DNA of 64,000 nucleotides, taken from NCBI GenBank assembly GCA_046727855.1, contig JBKPDL010000026.1, positions 1 through 64,000 of the forward strand, read 5' to 3'. The stretch comes from DASPWV01 sp046727855. Lineage in GTDB: Bacteria > Acidobacteriota > Vicinamibacteria > Vicinamibacterales > UBA2999. Shown piece by piece: positions 40,192 through 48,356 of the stretch (position 1 is the first letter of the stretch; each line of letters begins with the position of its first letter). The notes beneath the pieces are model-generated. The model had not been told where the DNA came from and did not search any database. It saw only the letters and a list, made by a program, of their open reading frames with translations. The position numbers and the translations under genes are program-made.

Positions 40192-41295
40192 ATGGCCAAC
40201 CCGATCGATCCTTCGCTTGCGCCTGACCGCGCGCTAACCGTCTTTCACGACGAGCTGGCGGCCGTGCGTACAGACGCGGACCTGCAAACGCTGCGCACGC
40301 GATGGATCGGACGCAAAGGGAGCTGGACGGCCGCCTACATGGACGCGATCGGCAAGGCGGCGCCCGACGAAAAACGGACCCTTGGCCGCCTTGCCAACGA
40401 GCTCAAAAAAGCCGTCGAGTCCGGGATCGCGGAACGCGAATCCTCGCTCGCCGCGGCGCGCCGGCCGACGGGCGCCGTAGATGTCACCCTGCCCGGACGC
40501 GCTCCGGTGCTCGGCCATCGTCACCCTCTCTCGCTCATTCGTGAACAGGTCGAGGAGATCTTCACGCGACTCGGTTATCAGGTGCTCGAAGGTCCCGAAA
40601 TCGAGGACGACTATCACAACTTCGAAGCGCTCAACATGCCTCCGGAGCATCCAGCGCGCGACATGCAGGACACGTTGTATCTGTCGGAGCCGTTGATGCC
40701 CGCGTCTTGCGACCCGCCAACGCGTGGCAAAGCCCCACGCGCTCCGCAGCCACTCACGCTTCTGCGCACGCATACGTCGTCAATGCAGATCCGGCATATG
40801 GAGGGCGCCGATCCGCCCGTGCGACTCATCGCCATCGGTCCCGTTTACCGCCGGGATAATCTCGATCTCACGCACACGCCGATGTTCCACCAGGTCGAGG
40901 GCCTCGTCGTTGGTCCGACCATCACGCTGGCCGATCTCAAAGGGACATTGACCTCGATGGCCGCCGCCCTGTTCGGTCCGGGAACCGGCGTGCGCTTTCG
41001 ACCGAGTTTCTTCCCGTACACCGAGCCGAGCGCCGAAGTCGATATCCGTTGCATCCGCTGCGAAGGTGCCGGCTGCTCGATCTGCAAGCGCACTGGATGG
41101 CTGGAGATTCTGGGCAGCGGCATGCTGCATCCCGCGCTCTTCGAATACGTCGGTTACGACCCGGATCGCGTCACCGGCTTCGCGTTCGGCATGGGGATCG
41201 AACGCGTTGCGCTCCTCAAGTGGGACGTCGACGATATCCGTCTGTTCTACGAAAACGATCTCCGCTTCCTCGAGCAGTTCCGGATTGGAAGCTAG
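40192..41295 (+). CDS. pheS: Phenylalanyl-tRNA synthetase alpha subunit
   Basis: ATG 40192 starts MANPIDPSLAPDRALTVFHD. The 367-residue subunit has the N-terminal coiled coil (VRTDADLQTLRTRWIGRKGS), motif 1 region HPLSLIREQVEEIFTRLGY, motif 2 IAIGPVYRRDNLDLTHTPMF and motif 3 FAFGMGIERVALLKW, plus the Cys cluster RCIRCEGAGCSICKRTGW. Between DTLYLSE and LLRTHTS there is an extra 20-residue loop containing CDPPTRGKAPRAP, encoded across a palindrome (40721-40741) like those in the spacers. The loop should lie on the surface, so the enzyme is probably active. Confidence 0.95.
   Translation: MANPIDPSLAPDRALTVFHDELAAVRTDADLQTLRTRWIGRKGSWTAAYMDAIGKAAPDEKRTLGRLANELKKAVESGIAERESSLAAARRPTGAVDVTLPGRAPVLGHRHPLSLIREQVEEIFTRLGYQVLEGPEIEDDYHNFEALNMPPEHPARDMQDTLYLSEPLMPASCDPPTRGKAPRAPQPLTLLRTHTSSMQIRHMEGADPPVRLIAIGPVYRRDNLDLTHTPMFHQVEGLVVGPTITLADLKGTLTSMAAALFGPGTGVRFRPSFFPYTEPSAEVDIRCIRCEGAGCSICKRTGWLEILGSGMLHPALFEYVGYDPDRVTGFAFGMGIERVALLKWDVDDIRLFYENDLRFLEQFRIGS
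40721..40741. repeat. REP-like palindrome within pheS
   Basis: CGCGTGG-CAAAGCC-CCACGCG has a perfect 7-bp stem and the (C)AAAG core of the spacer palindromes. It keeps the reading frame and encodes part of the extra loop of PheS. Confidence 0.5.
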
Positions 41296-41334
41296 GGTGA
41301 ACACTCACAGGGACAGAAGGGAGAGCGGCGCGTC

Positions 41335-43461
41335 GTGAAGGTCCTTCTCTCCTGGATTCGCGACTTTGTCGACGTTCCCGGCACGGCCGAAGAGATCGGC
41401 ACGCGCATGTCGATGCGCGGGCTTGCGCTCGAAGGGCTCGAGCTGCGCGCAGGCGGAGTGTTGCCGCCCTGGAGCACTCACCAGGGTCCTGATGCGGTGC
41501 TTGATTTCGACGTCACCGCGAATCGGCCGGATTGCCTGTCGATTCGAGGGATTGCGAGAGAGATCGCCACTGCCTACCGCCTGCCGCTGCGCAGCCCAGC
41601 TGAAGATCGGCCTGAACGGCGGGCCGACAGCCGCGGTGAACCGCCCGCCATCAAGGTCTCGATCGAAGAACCCGAGTTGTGCGCTCGGTACGCGGCGGCG
41701 ATTGCCGAGGTCCGTCTCGAACCCTCGCCGCAGTGGATGCAGTTTCGCCTGAACGCGTGCGGGTTCCGCCCCATCAGCAACATCGTGGACATCACGAACT
41801 ACGTGCTCCTCGATCTCGGGCACCCGATGCACGCGTTCGATCTCGCCCGCCTCCGCGGGCCGGCAATCGTGGTGCGGCGCGCGCGCGCGGGCGAACGCCT
41901 GACGACGCTCGACGGCAAAGATCGCGCGCTGACGCCGGACATGCTGGTCATTGCGGACGCGGAACGTGCGTGCGCAATAGCTGGCGTGATGGGCGGCGCT
42001 GAGTCGGAAGTATCGGACGCCACCACCGAGATCGTGCTGGAAAGCGCCTGGTTCAAGCCGCAATCGGTGCGATCGACGGCGAAGCGCCTCGGTCTGCGAA
42101 CCGAGGCCTCCTATCGATTCGAGCGCGGCGCGGACCTCACCGCACCCGTCAACGCGATGCAGCGCGCGCTCGAATTGCTCGAGATCACTGGCGCCGGCAA
42201 ACAGCGCGGCGCGATCGTCGATGCCTATCCGCGACCGTACGAGCCGCGCGAGATCATCCTCGACGCGCCACTGATCAAAAAGCTGCTCGGCATGGACGTC
42301 CCCGGTACTGAAGCGGTGCGCATCCTGCGTTCGCTTGGAGTCGAAGTGCAAACCCTCGGCAGCTGGCAGGCCGCACAGCCCGACGCGGCGCTTCCGGTGG
42401 GCGAGATTGGCCACAGTTGGCGCGTCACCGTCCCGGCGTGGCGTCTCGACGTGCAGCGCCCGGTGGATCTGGTCGAAGAAGTGGGACGACATCACGGCTT
42501 CGAGCATCTGCCGACGACCTTCCCGCCCGTCGAGCAGCCGCCGCCGCCGTCCGACGCTCGTATTCCCCGCGACAATGCCGTGCGTCGAGCGTTGGTGGCG
42601 ATGGGTTTCAGCGAAGCCATCACCTTCGGCTTCATCGAAGCAGCAGCAGCCGCTCCGTATGCAGACAACGGCGGCCCGATGGCGCTTGCGAATCCTCTGT
42701 CAGAGAAGTTCGCGGTGTTGAGGCCAAGCCTCTTGCCTGGGCTGGTTGATGCAGTCAGCCATAACCGCAGGCACGGCCGAAAGGACGTTCGGCTGTTCGA
42801 GATTGGAACGCGGTTCTCGCGGCGCGGCGAAACACGTGGGGCCGCTGCCGTGTGGAGCGGGCTTGCGGTGCCGGAACATTGGAGCGGTGGCCAGCGGGTC
42901 GTCGACTTCTTCGACGTGAAGGGCGTCGCAGAGCAGTTGTGCCGCGTGCTCGGCGGCTCGGCGACGTTTGCCGTCGCCTCACGTCCGTATCTCGTGCAGG
43001 GTCGAACGGCGGACATTTGCCTCAACGGCGATGTGGTTGGCGTCGTCGGTCAATTGGACCCGGCGATAGTCGAGCAGCGCGACTTGCCGCGCGGCGATGC
43101 CGTCTACATTACTGAGATCGACTTGGATGCACTGTCGGCGCGTGTTCCGCGCACGGCGACGTTCGCGCAGCCCCTGCCGCGTCATCCGTTCGTCGTCCGC
43201 GATATCGCGATTCTGCTCGACGACAGCTTGTCTGCCGAGACCGTTCGTGGCACGATCCGACGCGTTGCCCCTGCGACGCTCGTGGCCGTCCGCGAGTTCG
43301 ATCGGTATCAAGGCAGAGGCATACCCGACGGCAAAGTAAGCCTCGCGGTGCACCTCATGTTCCAGGCTGCGGACCGCACGCTGGCCGACGCTGAGGTACA
43401 AACTGCGATGGATGCAATTGTCGCGGCATTGAAGAACGATTTGGGCGCAATACAGCGATAG
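41335..43461 (+). CDS. pheT: Phenylalanyl-tRNA synthetase beta subunit, without the N-terminal tRNA-binding (EMAP) domain
   Basis: GTG 41335 opens VKVLLSWIRDFVDVPGTAEE. The 708-residue protein goes from MRGLALEGLELRAGGVLPPW almost straight to DFDVTANRPDCLSIRGIARE, skipping the roughly 110-residue EMAP/OB domain usual between these blocks. B3/B4 editing (FRPISNIVDITNYVLLDLGH, IAGVMGGAESEVSDAT), B5, catalytic-like core (DLVEEVGRHHGFEHLP) and the C-terminal anticodon-binding fold (LPRHPFVVRDIAILLD) are present. It pairs with PheS to charge tRNA-Phe. A shorter form lacking EMAP exists in some lineages. Confidence 0.94.
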   Translation: MKVLLSWIRDFVDVPGTAEEIGTRMSMRGLALEGLELRAGGVLPPWSTHQGPDAVLDFDVTANRPDCLSIRGIAREIATAYRLPLRSPAEDRPERRADSRGEPPAIKVSIEEPELCARYAAAIAEVRLEPSPQWMQFRLNACGFRPISNIVDITNYVLLDLGHPMHAFDLARLRGPAIVVRRARAGERLTTLDGKDRALTPDMLVIADAERACAIAGVMGGAESEVSDATTEIVLESAWFKPQSVRSTAKRLGLRTEASYRFERGADLTAPVNAMQRALELLEITGAGKQRGAIVDAYPRPYEPREIILDAPLIKKLLGMDVPGTEAVRILRSLGVEVQTLGSWQAAQPDAALPVGEIGHSWRVTVPAWRLDVQRPVDLVEEVGRHHGFEHLPTTFPPVEQPPPPSDARIPRDNAVRRALVAMGFSEAITFGFIEAAAAAPYADNGGPMALANPLSEKFAVLRPSLLPGLVDAVSHNRRHGRKDVRLFEIGTRFSRRGETRGAAAVWSGLAVPEHWSGGQRVVDFFDVKGVAEQLCRVLGGSATFAVASRPYLVQGRTADICLNGDVVGVVGQLDPAIVEQRDLPRGDAVYITEIDLDALSARVPRTATFAQPLPRHPFVVRDIAILLDDSLSAETVRGTIRRVAPATLVAVREFDRYQGRGIPDGKVSLAVHLMFQAADRTLADAEVQTAMDAIVAALKNDLGAIQR

Positions 43462-43463
43462 TG

Positions 43464-43481
43464 TTGGCGCTATCGCGCCAG
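43464..43481. repeat. Small palindrome after pheT
   Basis: TTGGCGC-TATC-GCGCCAG lies one base or so past the pheT stop. It is a tight 7-bp stem without a T-run; it could be a weak pause or mRNA end-stabiliser. zapB begins 80 bases later. Confidence 0.4.
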
Positions 43482-43543
43482 CAAGTCAGGCATCTTACGC
43501 ACCTTGGCACTTAGGATCTTTAGGCAATCCAGGCACCCGCGAT

Positions 43544-43837
43544 ATGGCGACTACTACTACGAAAGCTACCCAGACCGCACCAACCTCTCTCGAACCAATT
43601 GACCGGCTCGAAGAGAAGATCAAGCTCCTCATCAACGCTATCACCCGCCTGCGTGGCGAGCAGACGCGCGTCATCGAAGAGAACGGGCGCCTGCAGCGCG
43701 AAGTCGAGGGCTTGCGCGCGCAGCTGGCCGACGCCCAAGGGGCGGCCGGCGAAGTCTCCACGCTTCGAGACGAGCGCGATCAGATTCGCACGCGCGTCTC
43801 CGACATGTTGAAACAGCTCGACACCCTGAACCTGTAG
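43544..43837 (+). CDS. zapB: ZapB-like coiled-coil cell division protein
   Basis: The 97-residue product has a Thr/Ala-rich head and then a continuous coiled coil (IDRLEEKIKLLINAITRLRG, VIEENGRLQREVEGLRAQLA). It lies one base before zapA, and short coiled-coil proteins in this position act as ZapB-type links in the division ring. No ZapB-specific motif beyond the coil is visible, so the name rests on context. Confidence 0.7.
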   Translation: MATTTTKATQTAPTSLEPIDRLEEKIKLLINAITRLRGEQTRVIEENGRLQREVEGLRAQLADAQGAAGEVSTLRDERDQIRTRVSDMLKQLDTLNL

Positions 43838-43838
43838 G

Positions 43839-44144
43839 ATGACGGACGCGCGCGTCATCCACGTCGAGGTCGCCGGGCAGCGATACCCAATCCGCACGAG
43901 CCTCCCGGCAGATTACGTTCACGACCTCGCGGCCTATGTGGACCGGAAGATGCGCGCCGCGACCGAAGCGTCCCCCTCGAGCGACTCGGTGGGACTCGCC
44001 GTGTTGACGGCGCTCAACATTGCTGACGAGTTCTTCAGGGCCCGCGACGAACTCTCAGGCGAGACGCAAAGCCTCACGTCGAGGGCGCAGGCGCTCGAGC
44101 GGATCGTCGACCAGGCGCTGCAACTCGCCGGGCATGAGGAGTGA
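43839..44144 (+). CDS. zapA: Cell division protein ZapA
   Basis: The 101-residue protein has the ZapA pattern: VIHVEVAGQRYPIRTSLPAD, YVHDLAAYVDRKMRAATEA, a VGLAVLTALNIADEFFRARD helix, and a coiled tail. ZapA tetramers bundle FtsZ filaments at midcell. The 6S RNA gene follows, the same order as in proteobacteria. Confidence 0.9.
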   Translation: MTDARVIHVEVAGQRYPIRTSLPADYVHDLAAYVDRKMRAATEASPSSDSVGLAVLTALNIADEFFRARDELSGETQSLTSRAQALERIVDQALQLAGHEE

Positions 44145-44173
44145 TTCGCCGGATTTTCGCTTTTATGGCCGCC

Positions 44174-44202
44174 TTGACCCATCCGGCGCTAGAGCTTAAG
44201 AT
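44174..44202 (+). promoter_or_regulatory. 6S RNA promoter
   Basis: TTGACC (44174-44179) and TAAGAT (44197-44202) are separated by exactly 17 bases, and the closing stem of the 6S RNA begins at 44209, seven bases beyond the -10. This is a good housekeeping-sigma promoter with the start expected at about 44207-44209. Confidence 0.75.
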
Positions 44203-44206
44203 CCAT

Positions 44207-44394
44207 GGGTTCCTGCTTTGCTCGTGATGGCTTTTCAGGAGGCTTGTCTGAGCCAACGTTAACCCCAAGAGAGTTGCGACAGCCGCGTGGTGTGCATGCC
44301 TCCGTGGAGAGGAAGCCTGAAGCGCGGCTCTTACAGCGGCTCCACCTGCTGATGCAGGTTCAGCAGACCTCCCCACACGGCAAAGCGGGAACAT
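44207..44394 (+). ncRNA. ssrS: 6S RNA
   Basis: GTTCCTGCTTTGC (44209-44221) pairs with GCAAAGCGGGAAC (44380-44392) to close an RNA of about 185 bases, the typical 6S length. Internal features match E. coli 6S: TCTGAGCC after the first arm, the hairpin GGTGTGCATGCCTC...GAGAGGAAGCCTGAA (E. coli GGTGAGCATGCTC...GAGAAGCCTTAA), and CACCTGCTGATGCAGG (E. coli CACCTTGAACCAAGG). The gene follows zapA as in proteobacteria and has its own promoter. 6S RNA mimics an open promoter and sequesters the housekeeping RNA polymerase in stationary phase. Confidence 0.9.
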
Positions 44395-44635
44395 TTTCAA
44401 GACCAGCTGCTCAGGTCCGTAGGGTTGCGACAGATGCGGAAGATGCCGTCGGGTGCGCAGGCGCACCTGTGCACGGCATCTCGGCACCCGCCCGCACCCG
44501 CGCACCGTACCGAAACCTGTCGCACCCAACTCACCGACGCATCCGACTCCGCGCGGGAGATTTTGCGCCGAGCTACGTTGAGACCCTCGCCGCAGCGGCG
44601 AGACGGAGGCCGCAAAGGCGGGCCTTCCGCACCTG
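44395..44635. other. Spacer between 6S RNA and thiL
   Basis: After the 6S RNA there are about 240 bases without a supported gene. They contain CGGGTGCGCAGGCGCACCTG (44454-44473), palindromic around GCGC, a series of GCACC/CCGCAC words (44480-44530), and GCCGCAGCGGC plus GGCCGCAAAGGCGGGCC near 44590-44625, which again resemble the palindrome family. Confidence 0.4.
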
Positions 44636-45631
44636 ATGAAGGTTTCTGACCTCGGTGAGCGTCGGTTACTCGAGCGAATTCGCGCGCGGCTGCCGAAGCC
44701 ACCCGGCCATGTAGTGGTGGGCATCGGCGACGATGCGGCCGTCGTGGAGGTCGCCAGAAATACCCGCGTTGTGGTGACGACGGACGCGCTTGTTGAAGGT
44801 GTGCATTTCGATCGTGCGTTTTCGACGCCCGCTGACATCGGCCACAAGGCACTCGCGGTCAACCTCAGCGATTTAGCCGCGATGGGCGCCACTCCGGTTT
44901 GGGCGCTGCTGTCACTGGCGTTGCCGGACGGCACGGCCGTTGAAGACGTTGAGGCGCTCGTGGATGGGCTTGTGGGCCTGGCCAATGCAAATTCCCTTGC
45001 GTTGGTGGGTGGCAACCTGACGAGCAGCCACAACCAGCTCGTCGTTGACGTGACTGCGGGTGGAACGGTTCATCCGCGCCATGTATTGCTGAGAGACGGT
45101 GGCCGCGCTGGTGACCTCCTCTTCACCAGCGGAACCATAGGCGCAGCTGCCGCTGGGCTGGAGATGATGAAGGCCGGACTTCCTCCCAGCCCGGCTAACG
45201 AGCAGTGCTTCAGCAAGTATCGTCGGCCCGACGCGCGTGTACGACTGGGGCGCGCGCTCTCGGCCACACGGGCCGCGCGTGCGGCGATGGATTCGAGCGA
45301 TGGGCTGGCTGACGCCGTACGCCAGCTTGCCGAAGCAAGCGGGTGTGGAGCAGAGATTGACGCGTCGCAGCTGCCGATTGACGATGGCGCGCGACGCTGG
45401 TGGGTATCGCAGGGCGTTGATCCTGTCGACAGATCTCTTGTCGGCGGTGACGATTACGAACTGCTGATTGCCGTGCCGCCGAAGTGGCGTGGGCGATTGC
45501 GGCACGTAACCCGTCGAGTGTCGGATCCCCCGCTTCGATGCGTCGGCGTGTTGACGAGAACTGCAAACGAGTACGTCGTCGTTCGAGACGGCCGGAGAGA
45601 ACGACTGACCGGCGGGTTCGAGCACTGGTAA
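44636..45631 (+). CDS. thiL: Thiamine-monophosphate kinase
   Basis: The 331-residue protein follows ThiL: VSDLGERRLLERIRARLP, GIGDDAAVVEVARNTRVVVT, VHFDRAFSTPADIGHKALAV, NLSDLAAMGATPVWALLSLA, DSSDGLADAVRQLAEASGCG and SLVGGDDYELLIAVPP. It phosphorylates thiamine monophosphate to the diphosphate cofactor. No TPP riboswitch is visible upstream, which is usual when thiL is separate from biosynthetic genes. Confidence 0.95.
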   Translation: MKVSDLGERRLLERIRARLPKPPGHVVVGIGDDAAVVEVARNTRVVVTTDALVEGVHFDRAFSTPADIGHKALAVNLSDLAAMGATPVWALLSLALPDGTAVEDVEALVDGLVGLANANSLALVGGNLTSSHNQLVVDVTAGGTVHPRHVLLRDGGRAGDLLFTSGTIGAAAAGLEMMKAGLPPSPANEQCFSKYRRPDARVRLGRALSATRAARAAMDSSDGLADAVRQLAEASGCGAEIDASQLPIDDGARRWWVSQGVDPVDRSLVGGDDYELLIAVPPKWRGRLRHVTRRVSDPPLRCVGVLTRTANEYVVVRDGRRERLTGGFEHW

Positions 45632-45637
45632 ACAGCT

Positions 45638-46213
45638 ATGTTGATCTCAAAGTCGTTGGTGCGAAAAGTCGTCGCGACACTCGGCGCGGCGGTCGGATTC
45701 GTGTTCGTGTACGAAACCACGATTCGTGATTCGCGCTATGCGGCGCGGCAGGCGTGGGTTGCCGAAGCCGCGCCTCGCCCGAGCGTGGGTTCACCGCTTT
45801 CGTTCACTGCAACCGCCTACTGCAAGGGGGAAACAACCGCATCCGGCGTCGTCGTGCGCACCGGCGTTGCCGCCGCCGATCCCGCTCTCTTACCCGTCGG
45901 CAGCGTGGTCCGCATCGATACGCCGGATACGCGCTACGACGGCATCTGGACCATCATGGACACCGGTCCCTCTGTGCAGGGACGTACGCTCGATCTCTAC
46001 ATGTGGAGCTGCAACGACGCGCTTAAGTTCGGCCGCCGATCGGTGCGCGTCAATGTGCTGCGGCTCGGATGGAATCCACAAAACAGCGAGCCGGTTGGGG
46101 TCGATTCGCTCTTCCTGCGGCGCGAGAAAGAGCAAGCAGACCCGCCGCTCCCCGCGCGAGCCGTCGATCCGACGGTCCTGCTTGCGCCCGCTGCGGCTTC
46201 GCCGCAATCGTAA
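45638..46213 (+). CDS. 3D domain (double-psi barrel) exported protein
   Basis: The 191-residue product has an N-terminal membrane anchor (VVATLGAAVGFVFVYETTI) and a 3D domain: FTATAYCKGETTASGVVVRT, GVAAADPALLPVGSVVRIDT, WTIMDTGPSVQGRTLDLYMW and FGRRSVRVNVLRLGW. The three aspartates of the 3D motif are present (DP, DTG, DLYM). Relatives include the catalytic barrel of lytic transglycosylases and YabE/RpfB-type cell wall enzymes, so a periplasmic peptidoglycan role is likely. Spacing to thiL is 6 bases, so it is probably cotranscribed. Confidence 0.85.
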   Translation: MLISKSLVRKVVATLGAAVGFVFVYETTIRDSRYAARQAWVAEAAPRPSVGSPLSFTATAYCKGETTASGVVVRTGVAAADPALLPVGSVVRIDTPDTRYDGIWTIMDTGPSVQGRTLDLYMWSCNDALKFGRRSVRVNVLRLGWNPQNSEPVGVDSLFLRREKEQADPPLPARAVDPTVLLAPAAASPQS

Positions 46214-46235
46214 CCGCCGCGGCGCCGCGCGCCGC

Positions 46236-46456
46236 GACGTAGGTTCCCAACGAGGTTCCCGGCGGAGGTTCCTCACGCACGTTCACGGAGGTTCCCGACA
46301 GGGTTCCTTACGTGTGTTCCTCACGGACGTTCTCGTAGTTCCTAGGTAGTGTTCCGAACGACGCGAACTCACGTCAGGAACTCTCACTTAGAGAACCTCG
46401 TGAACTCACGTGAGGAACCTACGTAAGGAACCCCCGTGAGGAACCCACGTGATGTG
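46236..46456. repeat. Long opposed-halves GTTCC / GGAAC repeat tract between convergent genes
   Basis: Left half (46240-46353) has about eight GTTCC units with variable flanks; right half (46355-46450) has the complementary GGAAC/GAGAAC units. Perfect inverted pairs include GGTTCCTTACGT (46302-46313) with ACGTAAGGAACC (46421-46432) and GTTCCTCACG (46268-46277) with CGTGAGGAAC (46435-46444). The two halves can fold as one hairpin of about 200 bases. It lies exactly between convergent gene ends, so it may act as a two-way terminator. It is not a CRISPR: no fixed repeat length or unique spacers. Confidence 0.7.
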
Positions 46457-46458
46457 GA

Positions 46459-48303
46459 TCATCTCGCATATTGCAACTCGTACAGCGTCCTGTAGATTCC
46501 ACGTTCTGCCAACAGCTCCTGGTGAGTCCCCGATTCGCGCAGTTGTCCTTTGTGAAACACCAGGATCCGATCCATGTCTTGAATCGTCGAGAGACGATGA
46601 GCGATCGCAAGCGTTGTTCGTCCGTTCATCAGCACGCGCAGCGCATCGCGCACCAGCAACTCTGTTTCCGTGTCAACGCTCGACGTCGCTTCGTCGAGAA
46701 TCAGCACCGCTGGATTGAAGGCGAGCGCGCGCGCAAACGACAGCAGTTGCTTCTGCCCCGCCGACAGCGTTGCACCGCGCTCCACCACTTCGGCGCCGAT
46801 GCCGCCTAACCGCTGCACAAACGTACTGGCGTACACGGCCTCGAGTACCCGGCGCACATCGTCGTCCGTCACGTCGGTCCGGCCAAGGCGAACGTTGCTT
46901 GCGATCGAGCCGGAGAACAAGTGGACGTCCTGCAGGACCAGCCCGAAGAGGGAACGCAGACGCTGCAGCGGCAGCTCGCGGATGTCTACACCGTCCACCG
47001 TGATCCATCCCCGGTTGACGTCGTAAAACCGCATTAGGAGATTGATGATCGTTGTCTTACCCGCGCCAGTGGCGCCGACGATCCCAATACGCTCGCCTGG
47101 GCGGACCGTGAAAGAAACGTCGCGAAGGACGTACTCCTCGTCGGTGTAGGCGAACCAGACGTGGTCGAAGGTCAGCTCGGGCTGGTGGGGCTGCTGGGAT
47201 GGGTTGGGTAGGTAGGGCACGTCGGCCCGGTGGCGAAGTTCCGCAGATTCCCCCTGCCCTGCCTGAATTACGCCACCCGCCCTACTATCCCTGTCAGCCT
47301 CACTTGCCCCAATTTCCACCGGTGTATCTAACAAACCGAAGATTCGCTCGGACGATGCCATTGCCGCCTGCAGGATGTTGAATTTCTCCGATAAATCCTG
47401 AATCGGCCGGAAGAAGCGCTGGGCGTACTGAATAAACGCGACGAGCGTTCCCAGCGTCAAGCTGCCCTCGAGCACGCGGATGCCGCCAAACCACAACAAC
47501 AACGCGACCGCGAGCGCGCTGACCAGCTCGATCGCGGGATAGAACACCGCGTAATAGAAGATCGACCGGATATTGGCCTGCCGGTGCTGATCGTTGATCT
47601 CGACGAAGCGATCGAGATTCCGGCGCTCGCGGCGGAACAGTTGGACGGTGGAGGTGCCGGTGATGTTCTCCTGCAGGAACGCGTTGATGCGCGCGATCCA
47701 GATGCGAACGTCGCGGTACGTCTGCCGGACATGCACGCGGAACCACTGCGTGATCATCACGATCAGCGGCAGCACCGAAAACGCGATCAACGCCAGCCGC
47801 CAATCGAGCACGAGCATCGTCACCATGATGCCGACGAGCGTGAAGACGTCGCCAAACACTGAGACCACACCGGAGGTGAAAAGCTCGTTCAGCGCGTCCA
47901 CGTCGGTCGTGACGCGCGTCATCAGGCGGCCAACCGGATTTCTGTCGTAGAACCGGACATCCAGTCGCTGCAGGTGCGTGTAAATCTCGGTTCGCAGATC
48001 GAACATGATCCGCTGCCCCGTCATCTGCAGCATCCAGGTCTGGGTAAACTCCAACACGAATTCGGCGACGATCACCCCGACGTAGAGCATCGCGATCCAG
48101 CGGAGACCGTCGAAGTCGCGCGCCGGAATCGAAGCATCGATCACCTGGCGCGTCAACCAGGGTGGCGCAAGCTGCAGGATGGCGCCCGCGATGATTGCCG
48201 CGAGTGCGATCAGAACGGACCGCGAGTAAGGCCGTAAATAGGTCAACAGCCGGCGCATCAAACGCGCGTCATACGCTTTGCCGAGAACGTCTTCTTCGTG
48301 CAT
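46459..48303 (-). CDS. ABC exporter half, catalytically canonical subunit
   Basis: The 614-residue protein has a six-helix exporter domain (LTYLRPYSRSVLIALAAIIA to about residue 330) and an ATPase domain with Walker A GIVGATGAGKTTIINLLMRF, Q-loop LFGLVLQDVHLFSG, signature LSAGQKQLLSFARAL and Walker B VLILDEATSSVDTETE with the catalytic Glu. Between the domains there is an extra stretch of about 45 residues (EADRDSRAGGVIQAGQGESA onward). It follows the second ABC half 72 bases downstream and should form a heterodimer exporting lipids, peptides or drugs. Confidence 0.9.
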   Translation of the reverse strand: MHEEDVLGKAYDARLMRRLLTYLRPYSRSVLIALAAIIAGAILQLAPPWLTRQVIDASIPARDFDGLRWIAMLYVGVIVAEFVLEFTQTWMLQMTGQRIMFDLRTEIYTHLQRLDVRFYDRNPVGRLMTRVTTDVDALNELFTSGVVSVFGDVFTLVGIMVTMLVLDWRLALIAFSVLPLIVMITQWFRVHVRQTYRDVRIWIARINAFLQENITGTSTVQLFRRERRNLDRFVEINDQHRQANIRSIFYYAVFYPAIELVSALAVALLLWFGGIRVLEGSLTLGTLVAFIQYAQRFFRPIQDLSEKFNILQAAMASSERIFGLLDTPVEIGASEADRDSRAGGVIQAGQGESAELRHRADVPYLPNPSQQPHQPELTFDHVWFAYTDEEYVLRDVSFTVRPGERIGIVGATGAGKTTIINLLMRFYDVNRGWITVDGVDIRELPLQRLRSLFGLVLQDVHLFSGSIASNVRLGRTDVTDDDVRRVLEAVYASTFVQRLGGIGAEVVERGATLSAGQKQLLSFARALAFNPAVLILDEATSSVDTETELLVRDALRVLMNGRTTLAIAHRLSTIQDMDRILVFHKGQLRESGTHQELLAERGIYRTLYELQYAR

Positions 48304-48356
48304 GGGTTGGTCGTCGGCCGACGGTGTACGGTCGACCTTTCAATAAAACCCGGAGC

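Noticed and set aside
44205..44636. 143-codon frame covering the 6S RNA and following spacer
   Set aside because: It overlaps a well-supported structured RNA with its own promoter and its translation is low-complexity Arg-rich.
46240..46450. CRISPR-like repeated array
   Set aside because: Units vary in length and sequence, face both directions and have no fixed-length unique spacers; no cas genes are near.
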